Positions 17,803-26,082 of a DNA stretch of 64,000 bases are shown one piece after another; position 1 is the first letter of the stretch; each line of letters starts with the position of its first letter. The notes beneath the pieces are model-generated. The model saw nothing but the letters and a program-made list of their open reading frames with translations, ran no database searches and was not told where the DNA came from. The translations under genes and the position numbers were made by a program. The stretch comes from Citricoccus zhacaiensis (GTDB lineage: Bacteria > Actinomycetota > Actinomycetes > Actinomycetales > Micrococcaceae). The stretch spans positions 367,665 to 431,664 of the forward strand of contig NZ_BMLQ01000001.1 in NCBI RefSeq assembly GCF_014645315.1, read 5' to 3'.

Positions 17803-18941
17803 CGCACACCCGCTTCCAGCTGCGGCCCGTCGAACTGCTCCAGGTAGAGGCGGTAGTGCTCGCGCTGACGCTCCAGCTCGTGGTGCGGCTCCGCGTAGAC
17901 GTGGTCGAAGAGATCAGCCGGTTCCGGATCGGCCAAGGCGGCGACGCCGGCCCGCAGCTCCGCGGCCATGGCATCCGCCGCGGCGGTGGAGTCGGCCGTC
18001 AGGGCCTCGACGTCCTCCCCCAGCTCGGCCAGGTGCTTCTCGAGCCGGTCGATGGGGTCCTTGGCGCGCCAGGCCTCCACCTCCTCCGCGTCCCGGTAGC
18101 GGGTCGGATCGTCCGCGGTGGTGTGGGGGCCCATCCGGTAGGTCACCGCCTCGATGAAGGTGGGGCCGCCGCTGTTGCGCGCCCGTTCGAGGGCGCGGCG
18201 GGTGGCGGCCATGACCGCGAGGACGTCGTTGCCGTCCACCCGCATGGCGGGGATGCCGAAGCCCCAGGGGCGGTCGGCGATGTGGCGCTTGGCCTGCAGG
18301 CCGACCGGCTCGGAGATCGCCCAGTGGTTGTTCTGGCAGAAGAACACCACGGGGGCGTGGAAGCTGGCGGCGAAGACCATGGCCTCGTTGACGTCGCCCT
18401 GACTGGTGGCACCGTCGCCGAAGTAGCCGATGGCCGCCGCGTCCGCGCCGTCCCGGGTGATGCCCATGGCGTAGCCGACGGCATGCAGCGCCTGCGCGCC
18501 GATGATGATCTGCTGGGCCGCGAAGTTGTGGTCCTGGGGTTTCCAGCCGGCGAACGTGGCGCCGCGCCACAGGCGGACCAGGCCCAGTGGGTCGACGCCC
18601 CGCAGGTAGGCCACGCCGTTCTCCCGGTAGGAGGGGAAGACGTAGTCGTCGTCCTGCATGGCCACGGCCGAACCGGCCTGCGCGGCCTCCTGCCCCAGCA
18701 GCGGCGGCCACAGGGCGAGTTCTCCCTGACGCTGGAGGTGCGTGCACTCCGTGTCGATCCGGCGGATGAGGGTCATGTCCCGGTGCAGGGATGTCAGCAT
18801 CGCGGGGGTGACGTCCTCCAGCCAGGGGTCCAGGTCATGATCCGGACGGCGATGGCCCTCCGGGGTGAGCACCTGGAGCAGGTCCGGTTCGGGGACGTGG
18901 GGCATGCCGGTGGATGGGGGAATCAGGCTGGTGGATCCCAT
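17799..18941 (-). CDS. 2-oxoisovalerate dehydrogenase E1 component, alpha subunit
   Basis: A 380-residue thiamine-diphosphate-dependent E1alpha. The ThDP/Mg motif is GYFGDGATSQGDVNEAMVFA followed by FCQNNHWAISEP; the substrate/phospho-loop region reads YRMGPHTTADDPTRY. It decarboxylates branched-chain 2-oxoacids and passes the acyl group to E2. ATG 18941 is chosen because GAGGAGG lies about 5 bases upstream, which rejects the longer open frame to 18986. It is the first gene of the operon, about 78 bases after the predicted transcription start. Confidence 0.94.
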   Translation of the reverse strand: MGSTSLIPPSTGMPHVPEPDLLQVLTPEGHRRPDHDLDPWLEDVTPAMLTSLHRDMTLIRRIDTECTHLQRQGELALWPPLLGQEAAQAGSAVAMQDDDYVFPSYRENGVAYLRGVDPLGLVRLWRGATFAGWKPQDHNFAAQQIIIGAQALHAVGYAMGITRDGADAAAIGYFGDGATSQGDVNEAMVFAASFHAPVVFFCQNNHWAISEPVGLQAKRHIADRPWGFGIPAMRVDGNDVLAVMAATRRALERARNSGGPTFIEAVTYRMGPHTTADDPTRYRDAEEVEAWRAKDPIDRLEKHLAELGEDVEALTADSTAAADAMAAELRAGVAALADPEPADLFDHVYAEPHHELERQREHYRLYLEQFDGPQLEAGVR

Positions 18942-19021
18942 GGTGACCTCCTCGTTCAGGCCCGCACCGGGTGGGTGCCGTGCCATAGCCGTGGACGCGG
19001 TCAGGGTGTCGACCGCTGTCC

Positions 19022-19054
19022 TGTGATGCTAGTCACAGCGACAGGGTTGCACAA
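19022..19054 (-). promoter_or_regulatory. Dehydrogenase-operon promoter overlapped by a CRP-like palindrome
   Basis: On the minus strand -35 TTGTGC (19054-19049) and -10 TAGCAT (19031-19026) are 17 bases apart. The palindrome TGTGACTAGCATCACA (19037-19022), a perfect TGTGA-N6-TCACA CRP/GlxR-type site, covers the -10 box. That position suggests repression of the dehydrogenase operon. Confidence 0.6.
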
Positions 19055-19121
19055 GGTACGCTGTCCGCACTGGGCATCCTGCTCAGCGACCGCGCGAGAC
19101 CCTCCCGAGAAAGTGAGCACC

Positions 19122-19619
19122 ATGCGCACGTTGGACACCACGGACCTGAGGCTTCTCGTCGAGCTCTCGAAGACGCCGGATGCCACCACCGTGGCCCTTG
19201 CCCAGGCGCTCTCCCTGTCCCGCAACACGGTCCAGGCGCGCCTGGTCCGGCTCACGGAGGAGGGGGTGTTCCTGCCCTTCGAACGCCGGATCAGCATGGA
19301 CGCCCTCGGGCACCCGCTGACGGCGTTCGTGCAGATCCACGTCCACCAGCAGCGACTCACCGAGATCACCGCGGCCCTGCGCGGGATCCCCGAAGTGGTC
19401 CAGGCGCACGGCCTCACCGGCTCGGCGGATGTCCTGGCCCGGGTGGCGGCCCGGAACGCCGAGGACTTGTTCAGGATCCACTCGCGGATCCTGCAGATCG
19501 ACGGGGTGGACCGTGCGGACACGTCCCTGGCCATGACCGAACTGGTCGCCTGGCGGACGGTGCCGCTCGTCGAGTCGCTCCTGGGCGGCGGTGAGGCCGG
19601 CGGTAAGGGTGGCCGCTGA
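19122..19619 (+). CDS. Lrp/AsnC-family transcriptional regulator
   Basis: A 165-residue regulator: N-terminal winged helix (DTTDLRLLVELSKTPDATTV, ALAQALSLSRNTVQARLVRL) and a C-terminal ligand-sensing RAM/AsnC domain (LTAFVQIHVHQQRLTEITAA, VVQAHGLTGSADVLARVAAR). Lrp proteins often sense branched-chain amino acids, and the divergent position next to the dehydrogenase operon fits a BkdR-like activator. ATG 19122 is used; an in-frame GTG at 19113 is possible. It converges on the DivIVA-like gene. Confidence 0.9.
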   Translation: MRTLDTTDLRLLVELSKTPDATTVALAQALSLSRNTVQARLVRLTEEGVFLPFERRISMDALGHPLTAFVQIHVHQQRLTEITAALRGIPEVVQAHGLTGSADVLARVAARNAEDLFRIHSRILQIDGVDRADTSLAMTELVAWRTVPLVESLLGGGEAGGKGGR

Positions 19620-19657
19620 CAACGGATCGAACTGGCCGGTCAGGCCGGCTGGGCCGG

Positions 19658-20275
19658 TCAGTCGAGGATGGAGAGCACGTCGATGGCGGCGTCGAGGAAC
19701 GCGTCCACCTGCGCCTCGTCATAGCCGTCGGTGCCGGGAGCAGCCGCGAACACCACCCTGCGCAGGTCATCGGCACCCAGGTCAGCACCCTCGGTGCGGT
19801 CGTCGAAGCGAGCCGAGAGGCGGTGGCACAGGGCGTCCACCTCGGCCCGGTCGTAGCCGCCGTCCCGATCCCGGGCCGGGCGGCGGAATCGCTCGCCGTC
19901 GGGGCGGTCGAGGCGGCCCCGGAGGACGTCGATGGACGCGTGGACCCGATTCATCCAGGCTTCCTCGCCCTCCACCTCGATGCGCCGTTCGCGCTCGGAC
20001 CGGGCGAGGGCGTCCTCGAGCCGGTCCAGGACGTCGTCGACCTGGTCGGCCCGGTAGCCGCCCTTGACCGCGTCGAAGGTGATGTGGCGGATGTCGGCAG
20101 AGCGCAGGTCTCCCCCGCCCTCATAGGCGACTCGGGCCCGGGCCAGGAACCGGTCCACCTGCTTGCGGTGGTATCCGAAGGTGCGCCGGTCCGCGAGGTC
20201 GAAGGGTTGGCGGTCGGCCGACCGCATCACCTGCTGCTGGAGTCCTTCGGAATCCTGCCGCGTGCCGTGGTCCAT
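19658..20275 (-). CDS. DivIVA-domain repeat protein
   Basis: A 205-residue soluble protein built from four short repeats with the pattern GY-x3-QVD-x2-L: FGYHRKQVDRFLARARVAYE, GGYRADQVDDVLDRLEDALA, GGYDRAEVDALCHRLSARF and DGYDEAQVDAFLDAAIDVL. Two are preceded by DIRHITFDAV or DLRRVVFAAA, the N-terminal part of the actinobacterial DivIVA-like unit. DivIVA/Wag31 proteins mark the cell pole and organise wall growth, but this one lacks a long coiled-coil tail, so a helper role is only inferred. AAGGAG lies 8 bases before ATG 20275. It follows cdsA on the same strand. Confidence 0.8.
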   Translation of the reverse strand: MDHGTRQDSEGLQQQVMRSADRQPFDLADRRTFGYHRKQVDRFLARARVAYEGGGDLRSADIRHITFDAVKGGYRADQVDDVLDRLEDALARSERERRIEVEGEEAWMNRVHASIDVLRGRLDRPDGERFRRPARDRDGGYDRAEVDALCHRLSARFDDRTEGADLGADDLRRVVFAAAPGTDGYDEAQVDAFLDAAIDVLSILD

Positions 20276-20399
20276 CGAGAAGGCTCCTTCGAAAAGAGTG
20301 GGGGGTCCGCCAACGAGTCCATCGTAGCCAGCGGGACCGGCAGATCCCGTCAGGCCGCCGGGGTGTCAGGACTCTCTCTCACACCGCAGCAGGCCGGTC

Positions 20400-21329
20400 T
20401 CACACGAAGGGCAGGGCGAAGACCATGTAGGCGACCGGTGCGGAGAACACGAGCGAGTCCAACCGGTCCATGGCACCGCCGTGGCCGGGGAGCATCGACC
20501 CCATGTCCTTGATGTTCAGCTCCCGCTTGATCATGGATTCGGCGAAGTCACCGGCGGTCGCCGAGGCCACGGTCAGGAGGCCGAGCAGACTGCCGACCCA
20601 CCACGGGTGGTCCAGGAACAGATGGACCGCGGCCGTGCCCACGATCACGGAGCCGGCCACCGATCCGGCGAAGCCCTCCCAGGATTTCTTGGGACTGATC
20701 TTGGGCGCCATGGGGTGTTTGCCGAAGCTGGCGCCGACGATGTAGCCGAAGGTGTCATTGGAGACCACCATGAGCAGCATGCAGGCCACCATGAGGTTGC
20801 CGTGCTCCTGGCCCAGCAGGGCGATCGCGAAGGACAGCAGGAACGGCACCCAGAGGACGATGAAGGCGGAGGCCATCACGGACTCTCCCCGGGCCGGCAG
20901 ATCCTCGACCACCGCCCACACCAGGACCAGCAGAAGTGTGCCCAGCAGCGCCAGCACCAGGGCCTCGACCCCGCCGGCGAAGGCGCCGAGGGGCATCGCC
21001 ACGGCGCCGGCCCAGAGCGGCATCCGGGGGATGTCGAGGCCGCGCCGCGAGACGGCCTGCGCTGTTTCCGTGACCCCCAGCAGCAGCAGTGCGATGACGA
21101 GGATCGCCAGCACCACCGGAAACCAGATCAACCCGACGAGGGCGCCACCGAGCAGCAGCAAGCCGACCGTGATGGCAGCCGGGATGTTGCGGCCGGCCTT
21201 GGCCTGGCGAGCCCGGGCGGCCTCCTGCTCCCGCCGCTGCCGCCGGGTCACCGGTGGTTCCGGCTGGTCCGGTTGCGGAACCGGCGGCAGGACCGGCTGC
21301 GAGGCAGCGGGCGCGGAGGGATCAGTCAT
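20400..21329 (-). CDS. cdsA: Phosphatidate cytidylyltransferase
   Basis: CdsA makes CDP-diacylglycerol from phosphatidate and CTP, the branch point of phospholipid synthesis. The 309-residue protein has a charged, proline-rich cytoplasmic N-terminus (about 45 residues), about eight membrane segments, and the C-terminal signature around GDFAESMIKRELNIKDMG followed by MLPGHGGAMDRLDSL. Start ATG 21329, 15 bases after frr. It sits in the conserved pyrH-frr-cdsA order. Confidence 0.95.
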   Translation of the reverse strand: MTDPSAPAASQPVLPPVPQPDQPEPPVTRRQRREQEAARARQAKAGRNIPAAITVGLLLLGGALVGLIWFPVVLAILVIALLLLGVTETAQAVSRRGLDIPRMPLWAGAVAMPLGAFAGGVEALVLALLGTLLLVLVWAVVEDLPARGESVMASAFIVLWVPFLLSFAIALLGQEHGNLMVACMLLMVVSNDTFGYIVGASFGKHPMAPKISPKKSWEGFAGSVAGSVIVGTAAVHLFLDHPWWVGSLLGLLTVASATAGDFAESMIKRELNIKDMGSMLPGHGGAMDRLDSLVFSAPVAYMVFALPFV

Positions 21330-21344
21330 GGTGTGGTGGGGTGC

Positions 21345-21902
21345 TCAGACCTCGAGGAGTTCCGTTTCCTTACGCTTGGCCATCTCGTCGATCTCGTCCG
21401 TGAACCGACGGGTCATGGCGTCGAGTTCCTTCTCGGCGCGTGCCCCTTCGTCCTCGCCGACGTCCCCGTCCTTGACCATCTTGTCCAGGGTCTCCTTGGT
21501 CTTGCGGCGGGTGTTGCGCAGGGAGACCTTGTGGTCCTCGGCCTTGGTCTTGATGAGCTTGACGTACTCCTTGCGGCGTTCCTCGGTCAGCTCGGGCATG
21601 ACCACGCGGATGACCTTGCCGTCGTTGGACGGGTTCGCGCCGACCTCGGAGTCCGAGAGGGCCTTCTCGATGTTGCGCAGTGCGGACACGTCGAACGGCG
21701 TGATCAGCAGGGTGCGGGCGTCGGTGGTGGTGAAGGAGGCGAGCTGCTGGAGCGGCGTGTAGGAGCCGTAGTAGTCCACCATGACCTTGGAGTAGAGCCC
21801 GGGGTTCGCCCGGCCGGTGCGGACCGAGCCGAAGTCCTCGCGGGTGGCCTCGATCGTCTTCTCCATCTGCTCGGTGGCAGCCTGAAGGGTTTCCTGCGTC
21901 AC
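21345..21902 (-). CDS. frr: Ribosome recycling factor
   Basis: A 185-residue RRF that, with EF-G, splits the post-termination ribosome. Family features are complete: VRTGRANPGLYSKVMVDYYG, ASFTTTDARTLLITPFD, NDGKVIRVVMPELTEERRKE and the final three-helix bundle segment. Start GTG 21902 with AGGAG upstream. It lies 97 bases after pyrH and 15 before cdsA. Confidence 0.97.
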   Translation of the reverse strand: MTQETLQAATEQMEKTIEATREDFGSVRTGRANPGLYSKVMVDYYGSYTPLQQLASFTTTDARTLLITPFDVSALRNIEKALSDSEVGANPSNDGKVIRVVMPELTEERRKEYVKLIKTKAEDHKVSLRNTRRKTKETLDKMVKDGDVGEDEGARAEKELDAMTRRFTDEIDEMAKRKETELLEV

Positions 21903-21999
21903 GTTGTCTCCTGGGTTCTGGTGCGGTTGTGGTCAATCCTAGGACACCCGCTCGTGCGGCGGTCCCAGGTGGGCGGTCCGGACGGACCGGCGGTGCAGG

Positions 22000-22818
22000 T
22001 CAGAGGGTGACGGTGGTGCCGATCCTCTCACCCAGCAGGGCCTGGGTGACGTTGCCCTGACCCTCCATGCCGAACACCATCATGGACAGGCCGTTGTCCT
22101 TGCACATGGTCATCGCGGTCTGGTCCATCACCCGGATGTCGTTCAGCAGCGCCTCATCATAGGTGAGGTGCTCATACTTCCGTGCCGAGGGGTCCTTCTT
22201 CGGATCTGCGGTGTAGACGCCGTCCACGCCGGACTTGGCCATGAGCACCTCGTCGGCACCGATCTCCAGGGCACGCTGAGCAGCCACGGTGTCCGTGGAG
22301 AAGTACGGCAGGCCGGTGCCGGCCCCGAAGATCACCACGCGGCCCTTCTGCATGTGACGGATGGCGCGCAGCGGGATGTACGGCTCGGCGACCTGTTCCA
22401 TGTGGATGGCGGACTGGACGCGGGTGGACACACCGGCCTGCTCCAGGAAGTCCTGCAGAGCCAGGCAGTTCATGACGGTGCCGAGCATGCCCATGTAGTC
22501 GGCACGCCGGCGGTCCATGCCGTTCTCGGAGAGCTCGGCTCCGCGGAAGAAGTTTCCGCCACCGACGACGATGGCGATCTCGACCTCCCCCCGGGCATCG
22601 GCGATCTGCTCGGCCATGCCGCGTACCGTGTCCGGATCCACGCCGACCTTGCCGCCTCCGAAGACCTCGCCGGAGAGCTTGAGCAGCACCCGGCGCTTCC
22701 CGGTCCGGCCGGGATTGCCTCGGGTGTCACCGGCCTGGGCCTGCTGCAGGTCCCGGGATTCGTTGAAGGACGTGGCGTCGCGGATGTCCGGTGTGGTTCG
22801 CTGGTCGGTGCTCTCCAT
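22000..22818 (-). CDS. pyrH: UMP kinase
   Basis: PyrH phosphorylates UMP to UDP with ATP, a hexameric enzyme of pyrimidine nucleotide synthesis. The core begins [60 protein letters not shown] and [19 protein letters not shown] follow. An N-terminal extension of about 40 residues, polar and probably disordered, precedes the core. ATG 22818 is selected by the AGGAGG site 7 bases upstream; the longer open frame to 22941 crosses the terminator. 272 residues. Confidence 0.96.
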   Translation of the reverse strand: MESTDQRTTPDIRDATSFNESRDLQQAQAGDTRGNPGRTGKRRVLLKLSGEVFGGGKVGVDPDTVRGMAEQIADARGEVEIAIVVGGGNFFRGAELSENGMDRRRADYMGMLGTVMNCLALQDFLEQAGVSTRVQSAIHMEQVAEPYIPLRAIRHMQKGRVVIFGAGTGLPYFSTDTVAAQRALEIGADEVLMAKSGVDGVYTADPKKDPSARKYEHLTYDEALLNDIRVMDQTAMTMCKDNGLSMMVFGMEGQGNVTQALLGERIGTTVTL

Positions 22819-22892
22819 GGGCTGGCCTCCTGGGCTCATCGGGACTGGCGGTGGTGGCGGTGCACCACGTGAGGGGGTTCGTCGGGCAGAGC

Positions 22893-22932
22893 AAAGGGGG
22901 TGGCCATCCATGTTGGATGACCACCCCCTTTT
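22893..22932. terminator. Rho-independent terminator between tsf and pyrH
   Basis: A stem of about 18 bp (22893-22910 with 22914-22931) around a 3-base loop, with one G-T pair and A/T runs on both flanks (AAAGGGGG / CCCCCTTTT). It follows the tsf stop on the minus strand and precedes pyrH, so it separates the rpsB-tsf transcript from pyrH-frr-cdsA. Confidence 0.85.
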
Positions 22933-22998
22933 CAGACTCATCCGCTGCGCGGTCGGTCCGATCCTACCGCGTGGGCGGGGGCCCGCCGTGCGGGTCGG

Positions 22999-23835
22999 TC
23001 AGTTGCCGACGCGGAAGCGGGCGAAACCGGCGACGGCGGTGCCGGCGTCGGTCAGGACCTTGCCGACGGTCTGCTTCGGATCCTTGGCGAACGGCTGGTC
23101 CACAAGCACGATCTCCTTGAAGAAGCCGGTCAGGCGCCCCTCCACGATCTTGGCCATGGCCTGCTCCGGCTTGCCCTCGGCGCGGGCCGTCTCGTCGGCG
23201 ATGCGACGTTCGTTCTCGACGGTCTCGGCCGGCACGTCCTCGCGGGACAGGTAGGTCGGGGCGAAGGCGGCGGTGTGCACGGCGACGTCGTGAGCGGCGG
23301 TCTGCGCAGCCTCGGTGTCGGCATCCACGGCCAACAGCACGCCCACCTGGGCGGGAAGGTCCTTGGAGGTCTTGTGCAGGTAGGCGTCCACGAAGGCACC
23401 TTCCACGCGGGCGATGCGGCGGACGACGACCTTCTCGCCGAGGACAGCGCCCTCGTCGACGACGTGCTCGCCCAGGGTGCGGCCGTTGAACTCGGAGGCC
23501 AGCAGGGCCTCGAGGTCGGCTGCACCGGTGGAGACGGCCTGCTCGAGGACGACGTTGCCCAGCTCGATGAACTTCTCGTTCTTGGCGACGAAGTCGGTCT
23601 CGCAGTTGACCTCGATCATGACGCCGGTGCCGTCCTTGACGACGGCGGCGACCAGGCCCTCGACGGCCGCACGGCCTTCGCGCTTGGTGGCGCCCTTGAG
23701 GCCCTTCACGCGGATGATCTCGATCGCCTTGTCGCTGTCGCCATTGGCCTCGTCGAGCGCCTTCTTGACGTCCATCATTCCGGCGCCGGTGCGCTCGCGC
23801 AGGGCCTTGATGTCAGCTGCGGTGTAGTTCGCCAT
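22999..23835 (-). CDS. tsf: Elongation factor Ts
   Basis: EF-Ts is the GDP/GTP exchange factor for EF-Tu. The N-terminal UBA-like domain (MANYTAADIKALRERTGAGMMDVKKAL) and the core motif EVNCETDFVAKNEKF are clear; the C-terminal dimerisation part is complete. 278 residues, normal for actinobacteria. It follows rpsB with a 125-base gap holding two strong hairpins. Confidence 0.97.
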   Translation of the reverse strand: MANYTAADIKALRERTGAGMMDVKKALDEANGDSDKAIEIIRVKGLKGATKREGRAAVEGLVAAVVKDGTGVMIEVNCETDFVAKNEKFIELGNVVLEQAVSTGAADLEALLASEFNGRTLGEHVVDEGAVLGEKVVVRRIARVEGAFVDAYLHKTSKDLPAQVGVLLAVDADTEAAQTAAHDVAVHTAAFAPTYLSREDVPAETVENERRIADETARAEGKPEQAMAKIVEGRLTGFFKEIVLVDQPFAKDPKQTVGKVLTDAGTAVAGFARFRVGN

Positions 23836-23900
23836 GCGTGGTACCCATCCTTACCTGTAGCGGGATTGTCCCGAAGTGGTGTTGTGGTGCTTGGTTCTGG

Positions 23901-23955
23901 TGCCCGGACCTGGTCCGGGCAGACACCGGCCGGCCCCGTGTGGGGCCGGCCGGTG
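23901..23955 (-). terminator. Two adjacent hairpins between rpsB and tsf
   Basis: A perfect 14-bp stem with a GTGT loop (23924-23937 / 23942-23955) begins 6 bases after the rpsB stop, and a second stem (23901-23908 / 23914-23921, TGCCCGGA with TCCGGGCA) follows it. No T run follows. They may cause partial termination or mark an RNA processing site that sets S2 to EF-Ts ratio. Confidence 0.6.
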
Positions 23956-23960
23956 GTGGA

Positions 23961-24914
23961 TCACTTGGCCTCGGGGGCCTGCGCTGCCGGTGCCTCGGTG
24001 CCCTCGGCAGCCTCGGCCACCTCGGAGGCGTCCGCCGAAGCCGGAACGTCCTGTGCGGCCTCGACATCGGCCTGGGCGGCCTGCTCGCCCTGCGGAGAGG
24101 ACATGCCGCCCGTGGCGGGGCCGGCCTCCGGAGCGGCGGCCTGCTCGGCCTGGTGCTGCTCGAGGAGCTCGCGCTCCCACTCGGCCATCGGCTCTTCGGC
24201 GGCCTGGCCGCCGGACTTGCCCTGGTTGCGGGCGATGAGGCCCTCGGCCACGGCGTCGGCCACCACGCGGGTCAGCAGGTTGACGGAGCGGATCGCGTCA
24301 TCGTTGCCCGGGATCGGGTAGGTGACCTCGTCGGGATCGCAGTTGGTGTCCAGGATGGCGACCACCGGGATGCCCAGCTTCTGGGCCTCGTCCACGGCGA
24401 GGTGCTCCTTCTTGGTGTCCACGATCCAGACCGCAGAGGGGGTCCGGGTCATGTTGCGGATACCGCCGAGGTTGGACTCCAGCTTGGTCAGCTCACGCTG
24501 CAGCAGGAGGAGTTCCTTCTTGGTGTGGCCGGAACCGGCAACGTCCTCGAAGTCGATCTCCTCGAGCTCCTTCATGCGCTGCACGCGCTTGGAGACCGTG
24601 GCGAAGTTGGTGAGCATGCCGCCGAGCCAACGGTGGTTGACGTAGGGCATGCCCACGCGGGTGGCCTGCTCGGCGATGGCTTCCTGACCCTGCTTCTTGG
24701 TGCCGACGAAGAGGATGGTGCCACCGTGGGCCACCGTCTCCTTGACGAACTCGAAGGCCCGGTCGATGTAGGACAGGGACTGCTGCAGGTCGATGATGTA
24801 GATGCCGTTGCGCTCGGTGAAGATGAAGCGCTTCATCTTGGGGTTCCAGCGGCGGGTCTGGTGTCCGAAGTGGACGCCGGAGTCCAGCAGCTGGCGCATG
24901 GTGACGACAGGCAT
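23961..24914 (-). CDS. rpsB: Small ribosomal subunit protein S2 (uS2) with acidic C-terminal tail
   Basis: S2 binds the 30S head-body junction with bS1. Standard blocks are present: [52 protein letters not shown] and [21 protein letters not shown]. The 317 residues include a tail of about 65 residues rich in Ala, Glu and Gln, common in actinobacterial S2. ATG 24914 has AAGGAG 4 bases upstream; the open frame above it to 25016 is non-coding leader. Confidence 0.97.
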   Translation of the reverse strand: MPVVTMRQLLDSGVHFGHQTRRWNPKMKRFIFTERNGIYIIDLQQSLSYIDRAFEFVKETVAHGGTILFVGTKKQGQEAIAEQATRVGMPYVNHRWLGGMLTNFATVSKRVQRMKELEEIDFEDVAGSGHTKKELLLLQRELTKLESNLGGIRNMTRTPSAVWIVDTKKEHLAVDEAQKLGIPVVAILDTNCDPDEVTYPIPGNDDAIRSVNLLTRVVADAVAEGLIARNQGKSGGQAAEEPMAEWERELLEQHQAEQAAAPEAGPATGGMSSPQGEQAAQADVEAAQDVPASADASEVAEAAEGTEAPAAQAPEAK

Positions 24915-25353
24915 GTCGCTCCTTGTATGTTGTCGGTTGACGACCGTTCCGTGGTGGTCCGGTCCCTGGCATGTCCTGCGGGCGAACCCGGCATTCCCGA
25001 CGCTGACCCGTGGCACCCGCTCAGCGGGCGTCCGGGACCGATGGTGGGAACCTGCCGCACCCCTGGGGGGCCGGCATCAGTCATACGCGTAGTCAGCGGC
25101 GCACTCCGCACGTCATCGCTGACGGCAAGGGCACACAACTGCTGGCCCAATCTTACCCCAGCCGAATCCATGCTCCGAACCGGCCGGCTTCCGGCCTGCC
25201 CTGCTGCGTCAGCCGTTCCGCCCCGTGGCTCCTCCCGGTTCCTGGTCTCTTGGGCGGCCTCCGCTCCTCCACAGGGAACCTGTCTGGCGTACTCATCCAC
25301 CAGCAGACCGTTCCCGCCCCCCACGCACGACGCCGGCGCCCCAGTCTGGAGTC
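24915..25353. other. Intergenic region: rpsB leader and promoter, upstream region of the M23 gene
   Basis: 439 bases without a supported gene. A -10-like TAAGAT is on the minus strand at 25155-25150, which would give rpsB a leader of about 230 bases; no good -35 was seen. Ribosomal-protein leaders of this length often carry feedback sites, but I cannot define a structure by eye. The right part only shows the ribosome site GGAG before the M23 gene. Confidence 0.4.
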
Positions 25354-26049
25354 ATGTCACCTTGGTCCTTGCCCACCCTTCCCGCCGACGGCGGCGGTCG
25401 ATTCCCGCTGGTGCTGCGCCTGCTCGGCCTGGCGACCCTGGGGTTGGCAGCCCCGGCCGCCGTCCCGCCGATCACGGCGGCAGCACCCGTGGCGTCCTCG
25501 TCGCAGGTCACCACGGCGACCGAAGTGACGAGCGGCTGGGTGCCGCCCACCTCGGGCGCGGTCCTGCGGGCCTTCGATCCTCCCCCGGAACCGTGGGCGG
25601 CCGGCCACCGCGGCGTGGACTGGGAGGCGACGGTGGACGAGGTGGTGGCCCCCGGGGCCGGGACGGTGCGCTTCGCCGGACCGGTGGCAGGGCGGCCCGT
25701 CATCACGCTCGCCCACGCCAACGGCATGCTCTCGAGCCTGGAACCGGTCACGGCCGCGGAGCACTGGTCCGTCGGTGACCGCGTGGAAGCCGGAGAACTG
25801 CTGGGCACCGTGGGTCCGGGCCGGAGTGAAGGGGACGACACCGGCGGAGAGGACGGCGGAGAGAACGGCGGCACCGTGGCCTCGGAGGCAGAGCACTGCC
25901 CCCAGCGTTGCGTGCACTGGGGTGTGCGCATCCCGGATGGCTGGGTGGTCGACGGCGCGGCCTGGGACCGCTACCTCGATCCGCTGGTGCTGCTGGGCTG
26001 GTCCGGACCGTCGATCCTGTGGCCACTCGAGGGCGGCCCGCCCCGGTAG
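25354..26049 (+). CDS. Secreted M23-family (LytM) peptidase-like protein
   Basis: A 231-residue exported protein: hydrophobic signal segment (LVLRLLGLATLGLAAPAAVP) then a LytM/M23 domain with GHRGVDWEATVDEVVAPGAG, AGTVRFAGPVAGRPVITLAH and CVHWGVRIPDGW. M23 enzymes cut peptidoglycan cross-bridges. The first zinc motif (HxGxD) is present as HRGVD, but the HxH motif reads Cys-Val-His, so the metal site may be altered and the protein may be a non-catalytic LytM factor. Start ATG 25354 with GGAG just upstream; the open frame to 25225 is not favoured. Divergent from rpsB. Confidence 0.82.
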   Translation: MSPWSLPTLPADGGGRFPLVLRLLGLATLGLAAPAAVPPITAAAPVASSSQVTTATEVTSGWVPPTSGAVLRAFDPPPEPWAAGHRGVDWEATVDEVVAPGAGTVRFAGPVAGRPVITLAHANGMLSSLEPVTAAEHWSVGDRVEAGELLGTVGPGRSEGDDTGGEDGGENGGTVASEAEHCPQRCVHWGVRIPDGWVVDGAAWDRYLDPLVLLGWSGPSILWPLEGGPPR

Positions 26050-26082
26050 GGGCGGCCCGGCGGAACGCACCGGCAGGGGCAG

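Noticed and set aside
22819-22941. Longer PyrH N-terminus from ATG 22941
   Set aside because: It would run through the terminator hairpin and lacks a ribosome site, while ATG 22818 has AGGAGG at the right distance.
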